Below, piece after piece: positions 5,835 through 8,290 of a stretch of DNA of 8,290 bases (the first letter of the stretch is position 1; the number at the start of each line of letters is the position of its first letter). The notes below the pieces were generated by a model. It searched no databases and was not told where the DNA came from. It saw only the letters and a list, made by a program, of their open reading frames with translations. Position numbers and translations under genes: made by a program. Source of the stretch: Acidimicrobiia bacterium (lineage in GTDB: Bacteria; Actinomycetota; Acidimicrobiia; IMCC26256; JACDBD01); NCBI GenBank assembly GCA_031177445.1, contig JAPSGP010000108.1:1-8290 (forward strand), in the 5' to 3' direction.

Positions 5835-6866
5835 TTAGGGGAGCCTCTTCAGCAGGCGAAGAAGCCCGGGCCGAACCGGCGATTGGTGATGGGATCCGCG
5901 CGACACCTCGAGCTCGCTGCGGTGGGCGACGAACCAGTCGTACGACTCCGCGACCATCTCTGCGTTGGAATACCGAGACGTCCAGCCGAGCTCGTGGCGG
6001 GCGCGCGCGGTGTCGAACCACAGCGACTCGCCGTAGAGCAACCAGTGATACGGCGCGAACGGAGCGAGCCCGAGCTCGGCGAGCGCGCGCATCCCGGCGC
6101 GCGCCGGCCGGATCGGGAGCGAACGCACATTCGAGCCCGTGCCCGCATGGTCGACGAGCGCCTGCAACGTCTCGCGCATCGTCCCGAACTCGGCGGCGCC
6201 GATGTTGTAGATGGTGCTTCCCGGTCGTTCGGCGGCGCGCAGGCACGCGTCGGCGAGGTCGGAGGCGTGGACGAACTGGTATCGGTTGTCACCACGACCG
6301 AGCACGAACACCGGCGCGCCGTCGGCGACGAATTCGAACAGCACCGCCATGATGCCGAGGCGGCCGTGCCCGAGGATCGTTCGGGGGCGGATGATCGTGA
6401 CGTCGAGCCCGGCTGCGGCCGCGTCCCGGCAGACGAGCTCGGCCTCGAGCTTGGCCCGCCCGTAGGCCTCGAGCGGCCGGCACTCGCTGTCCTCGGTGAC
6501 CGGATTCGTCGTCGGGATGCCGAACACGGCGCTCGAGGACGTGTGGACAACCTTGTCCACGCCCGCATCCCGCGCCGCGAGCAGCACGTTCGCGGTACCG
6601 ACGACGTTGACCGAATGGAACAACGACCGGTCCTTGGCCAGCGGGACCTGGGCGACATTGTGAAAGACGACGTCGACCCCCCGCGCCGCCTTGCCGATCG
6701 CCTCGCGGTCGCGCACGTCGCCGCACGCGTACTCGACGTCGGGCGCATGTTCACCCGGTGGGTTGATGTCGAAGACGCGCACTCGATCGCCACGCGTCAA
6801 CGCCTGACCGGCGAGCACCTCGCCGAAGAAGCCGCTTCCACCGGTGACGAGGATGCTCCGCGTCAC
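5835..6866 (-). CDS. NAD(P)-dependent epimerase/dehydratase (extended SDR)
   Basis: The 343-residue cytosolic enzyme is likely to epimerise, dehydrate or reduce a nucleotide-linked sugar. The N-terminal Rossmann nucleotide-binding motif is TGGSGFFG (8-15), and acidic Asp33 after the second strand suggests NAD. GDVRD (49-53) is the adenine-side motif. TSSSAVFG (109-116) supplies the catalytic Ser, and Y135-G-R-A-K139 the catalytic Tyr and Lys. RPRTILGHGR (160-169) and YQFVHASDLADA (196-207) are substrate-domain motifs of the extended SDR group. All catalytic residues are present. The C-terminal tail (about 324-343) is basic and ends LLRLLKRLP, which could form an amphipathic helix. The GTG start at 6866 follows the TAA of the preceding gene with no gap, so translation is probably coupled. 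The neighbouring glycosyltransferases support nucleotide-sugar chemistry; a 3-beta-hydroxysteroid-dehydrogenase-like activity is the alternative. The exact substrate cannot be inferred. Confidence 0.87.
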   Translation of the reverse strand: MTRSILVTGGSGFFGEVLAGQALTRGDRVRVFDINPPGEHAPDVEYACGDVRDREAIGKAARGVDVVFHNVAQVPLAKDRSLFHSVNVVGTANVLLAARDAGVDKVVHTSSSAVFGIPTTNPVTEDSECRPLEAYGRAKLEAELVCRDAAAAGLDVTIIRPRTILGHGRLGIMAVLFEFVADGAPVFVLGRGDNRYQFVHASDLADACLRAAERPGSTIYNIGAAEFGTMRETLQALVDHAGTGSNVRSLPIRPARAGMRALAELGLAPFAPYHWLLYGESLWFDTARARHELGWTSRYSNAEMVAESYDWFVAHRSELEVSRGSHHQSPVRPGLLRLLKRLP

Positions 6867-7883
6867 TTAGATGGGCTGCCCGCGTTCGAGGCACCAGCGG
6901 ATGCTGGCGCGCATACCGTCGACCAAGCCGACCGCGGGGTCGTAGCCGAGCTCTTGGCGCGCGCGCCTGATGTCGCACGCGATCGTGTCCTTCAGCTCAC
7001 CCAGCACGTGCACGGCTTGCAGGTAGCGGCCGCGGTCCTGCAGCAGCCCATCGAAGCGCGCCGCGATCGCCGCCGCCCGCGCCGGGACTCGGGCCTGCCG
7101 CCGGGCGACGGAGAGTCCTTCGGCCTCGAGCGCCACGCGGACGCCGTCGAGGATGGCGCGCAGTTCGTACGGCTCCGCGTCGGCGATCCAGTAGGCACGT
7201 CCCGCGGCGTCGCGCACCCGCTCTGCCAGGAGCAGGCCGTCGACGAGGTTGCCGGTGAAGACCATCGATCGGCACTGCGTGCCGTCGCCGACGAGCGGGA
7301 AGCGACCGCGCCGGATGGCGGCGAAGAACTGTGTCTGCCGCGGCGGTTGATACGGGCCGTAGAACCACGGCGCCCGGACGATCACGGTCTCGACGTCGCC
7401 GCGCTCGCCGGCGCGCTGCACGATCTGCTCGGCTTCGAGCTTCGAGCTTCCGTACCCCATGTAGGGATTGAACGGCGACTCCTCGGTGAAGCGATCCGTC
7501 GGGCCCGGGTTGGCGCCGAAAGGCGAGTTCGAGGACACGTGCAGGAACCGCGCCGACCCAGCGCGCCGGGCACGGTCGAGCGCCAGCTGCGTGCCGCCCA
7601 CGTTGACGTCGAAGAACTCACGGGTTTGCCGTTGCGGGTGGATCACCGCCGCCGCGTGGAAGACGGTGGCGGGCCGCACGCCGTCGAAGAGGCGGTCGAG
7701 GGCCGTCGGGTCGCGCACGTCGCCGGCAACGGCCTCCACCGCCGGGTCGATCACCTCGAGCAACGGCGCGTCCTGCGGGTCCCGAACCAGGCAGCGGACG
7801 CGGTCGCGCTCGAGGGCGAGCGCGCGCACGAGGTTCTGGCCCAACCAGCCAGAGGCGCCCGTCACTACGGCAGCGTTCGGCAT
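6867..7883 (-). CDS. NAD(P)-dependent epimerase/dehydratase (extended SDR), second copy type
   Basis: The 338-residue protein is another extended SDR, distinct from its neighbour rather than a recent duplicate. Motifs: VVTGASGWLG (6-15) for the dinucleotide, GDVRDP (54-59), VFHAAAV (74-80), VSSNSPFGANPG (116-127) including the catalytic Ser, and Y144-G-S-S-K148 as catalytic Tyr and Lys. VRAPWFYGPYQPPRQ (169-183) and the M-V-F-T-G-N-L-V-D-G region (207-216) belong to the substrate-binding part. Instead of a usual S-S-x-x-V-Y-G it has S-S-N-S-P-F-G, a variant seen in one SDR subgroup associated with glycan loci. ATG at 7883 places the Rossmann motif at the normal distance from the N-terminus; no clear ribosome binding site precedes it. 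The stop abuts the GTG of the next SDR gene and the NPCBM-protein stop is 29 bases upstream, so it sits inside the same putative operon. Likely a nucleotide-sugar or lipid-linked sugar modifying enzyme; the specific reaction is unknown. Confidence 0.87.
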   Translation of the reverse strand: MPNAAVVTGASGWLGQNLVRALALERDRVRCLVRDPQDAPLLEVIDPAVEAVAGDVRDPTALDRLFDGVRPATVFHAAAVIHPQRQTREFFDVNVGGTQLALDRARRAGSARFLHVSSNSPFGANPGPTDRFTEESPFNPYMGYGSSKLEAEQIVQRAGERGDVETVIVRAPWFYGPYQPPRQTQFFAAIRRGRFPLVGDGTQCRSMVFTGNLVDGLLLAERVRDAAGRAYWIADAEPYELRAILDGVRVALEAEGLSVARRQARVPARAAAIAARFDGLLQDRGRYLQAVHVLGELKDTIACDIRRARQELGYDPAVGLVDGMRASIRWCLERGQPI

Positions 7884-7912
7884 CGGGCCGCGACGCTACC
7901 GGCGTGCCCGGT

Positions 7913-8290
7913 TCAGCGCGTGAGCCGGGCGTTCGCCCAGTCGGCGTGGTCGCAGTTGAGGCCGTCGCCGCTGTCGAGCACCACCAGTCGCAGGGTGTTG
8001 GTGGTCGAGGTGTCGAGCGAGATGACCTTCGTCGCGGTCTGACCCGTCACCTTGCCGCTCGTGTAGGCACGCACGCCGTCGCGGTACACCTCGAACACGA
8101 CGCCGCCGGCTCCGCCGCACACCTCGTCGATCCCGGCATCGGTCAGAAAGCGCGCATAGGCGCGGTTGAGGTTGAAGGTGATCTCGCTGCGCGGATGGAC
8201 GCCGAGGCCCTTCGAGTAGGTCTTGGTCCCGAGCCGGATCGGTGTGCCGTCGCCGGCGTTGCGGTCGTCGAGAGCAAGCGTGCGTCGGCC
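7913..8290 (-). CDS. NPCBM/NEW2 domain protein, C-terminal fragment
   Basis: This is the 3' part of a minus-strand gene that begins beyond the right edge; 125 residues are visible. They cover most of an NPCBM (novel putative carbohydrate-binding module) domain ending at the C-terminus. Diagnostic stretches are the D-G-T-P-I-R-L-G-T-K-T-Y-S-K-G-L-G-V-H segment coded by about 8245-8189, then S-E-I-T-F-N-L, VVFEVYRDGVRAYTSGKVTG, LRLVVLDSGDG and the closing DHADWANARLTR. The final D-G-x-N-x-D-H-A-D-W-A-x-A-R-L is a hallmark of the family. The domain usually hangs on secreted or membrane-anchored glycoside hydrolases and other surface proteins and is thought to bind sugars outside the cell, so the full protein is probably exported or membrane-bound; the visible part contains no membrane helix. 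What precedes the module cannot be seen. Its place 29 bases upstream of the SDR gene suggests the same transcript. Confidence 0.85.
   Translation of the reverse strand, partial: GRRTLALDDRNAGDGTPIRLGTKTYSKGLGVHPRSEITFNLNRAYARFLTDAGIDEVCGGAGGVVFEVYRDGVRAYTSGKVTGQTATKVISLDTSTTNTLRLVVLDSGDGLNCDHADWANARLTR

Noticed and set aside
5824..6246. Upstream extension of the glycosyltransferase-methyltransferase frame
   Set aside because: It overlaps the conserved C-terminal half of the SDR gene and has no glycosyltransferase features; the fold starts at the ATG at 5823.
5883..8042. Plus-strand open frame of 719 codons antisense to both SDR genes and the NPCBM gene
   Set aside because: Same reason: it spans several well-supported minus-strand genes and their junctions, and its translation shows no conserved motif.
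1..8290. CRISPR arrays, tRNA or rRNA genes, insertion sequences and phage genes
   Set aside because: I saw no regularly spaced repeats, tRNA-like cloverleaf, rRNA segment, transposase or integrase motif, or terminal inverted repeats in either strand.

Overview
The window is GC-rich throughout (roughly 70% by eye) with short intergenic gaps, GTG as well as ATG starts, and protein types common in high-GC Actinomycetota. The GT-C glycosyltransferase and the GerW-like fragment look most like proteins of the Acidimicrobiia or related environmental actinobacteria. This placement is an inference from composition and protein style; no rRNA or marker gene is present.

Layout. At the left edge (1-283, + strand) is the 3' end of a GerW/YtfJ-like gene, which probably carries a one-base frameshift in a T4 run. 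It faces a long minus-strand gene series across a short convergent region holding a perfect 16-bp palindrome. Everything from 273 to the right edge is on the minus strand. Read in transcription order (right to left) it encodes: the C-terminal NPCBM domain of a protein that starts outside the window (7913-8290); two extended-SDR nucleotide-sugar-type enzymes (6867-7883 and 5835-6866); a family 2 glycosyltransferase fused to a SAM methyltransferase (4387-5823); a TylF/MycF-type O-methyltransferase with a long N-terminal region (3393-4379); a membrane-embedded GT-C glycosyltransferase (2103-3380); and a two-gene ABC-2 exporter made of a BcrA-type ATPase (1094-2053) and a six-helix permease (273-1097). 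Gaps between consecutive genes are -4, 49, 12, 7, 11, 0 and 29 bases, so this is probably one transcript whose promoter lies beyond the right edge.

How the genes could work together (inference): the SDR enzymes would make or modify a nucleotide-linked sugar. The GT2-methyltransferase fusion would load a sugar onto a carrier lipid or acceptor and methylate it or a related substrate. The TylF-like enzyme would O-methylate a sugar hydroxyl. The GT-C enzyme would transfer a lipid-linked sugar on the outer face of the membrane. The ABC exporter could move the product or a related substrate, although this ATPase class also serves peptide or drug resistance and may be only a neighbour. The best overall reading is a cell-surface or secreted methylated glycan or glycolipid locus. 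Each protein belongs to a known family. The combination is the interesting part, and I see no clear evidence of a wholly new type of system.
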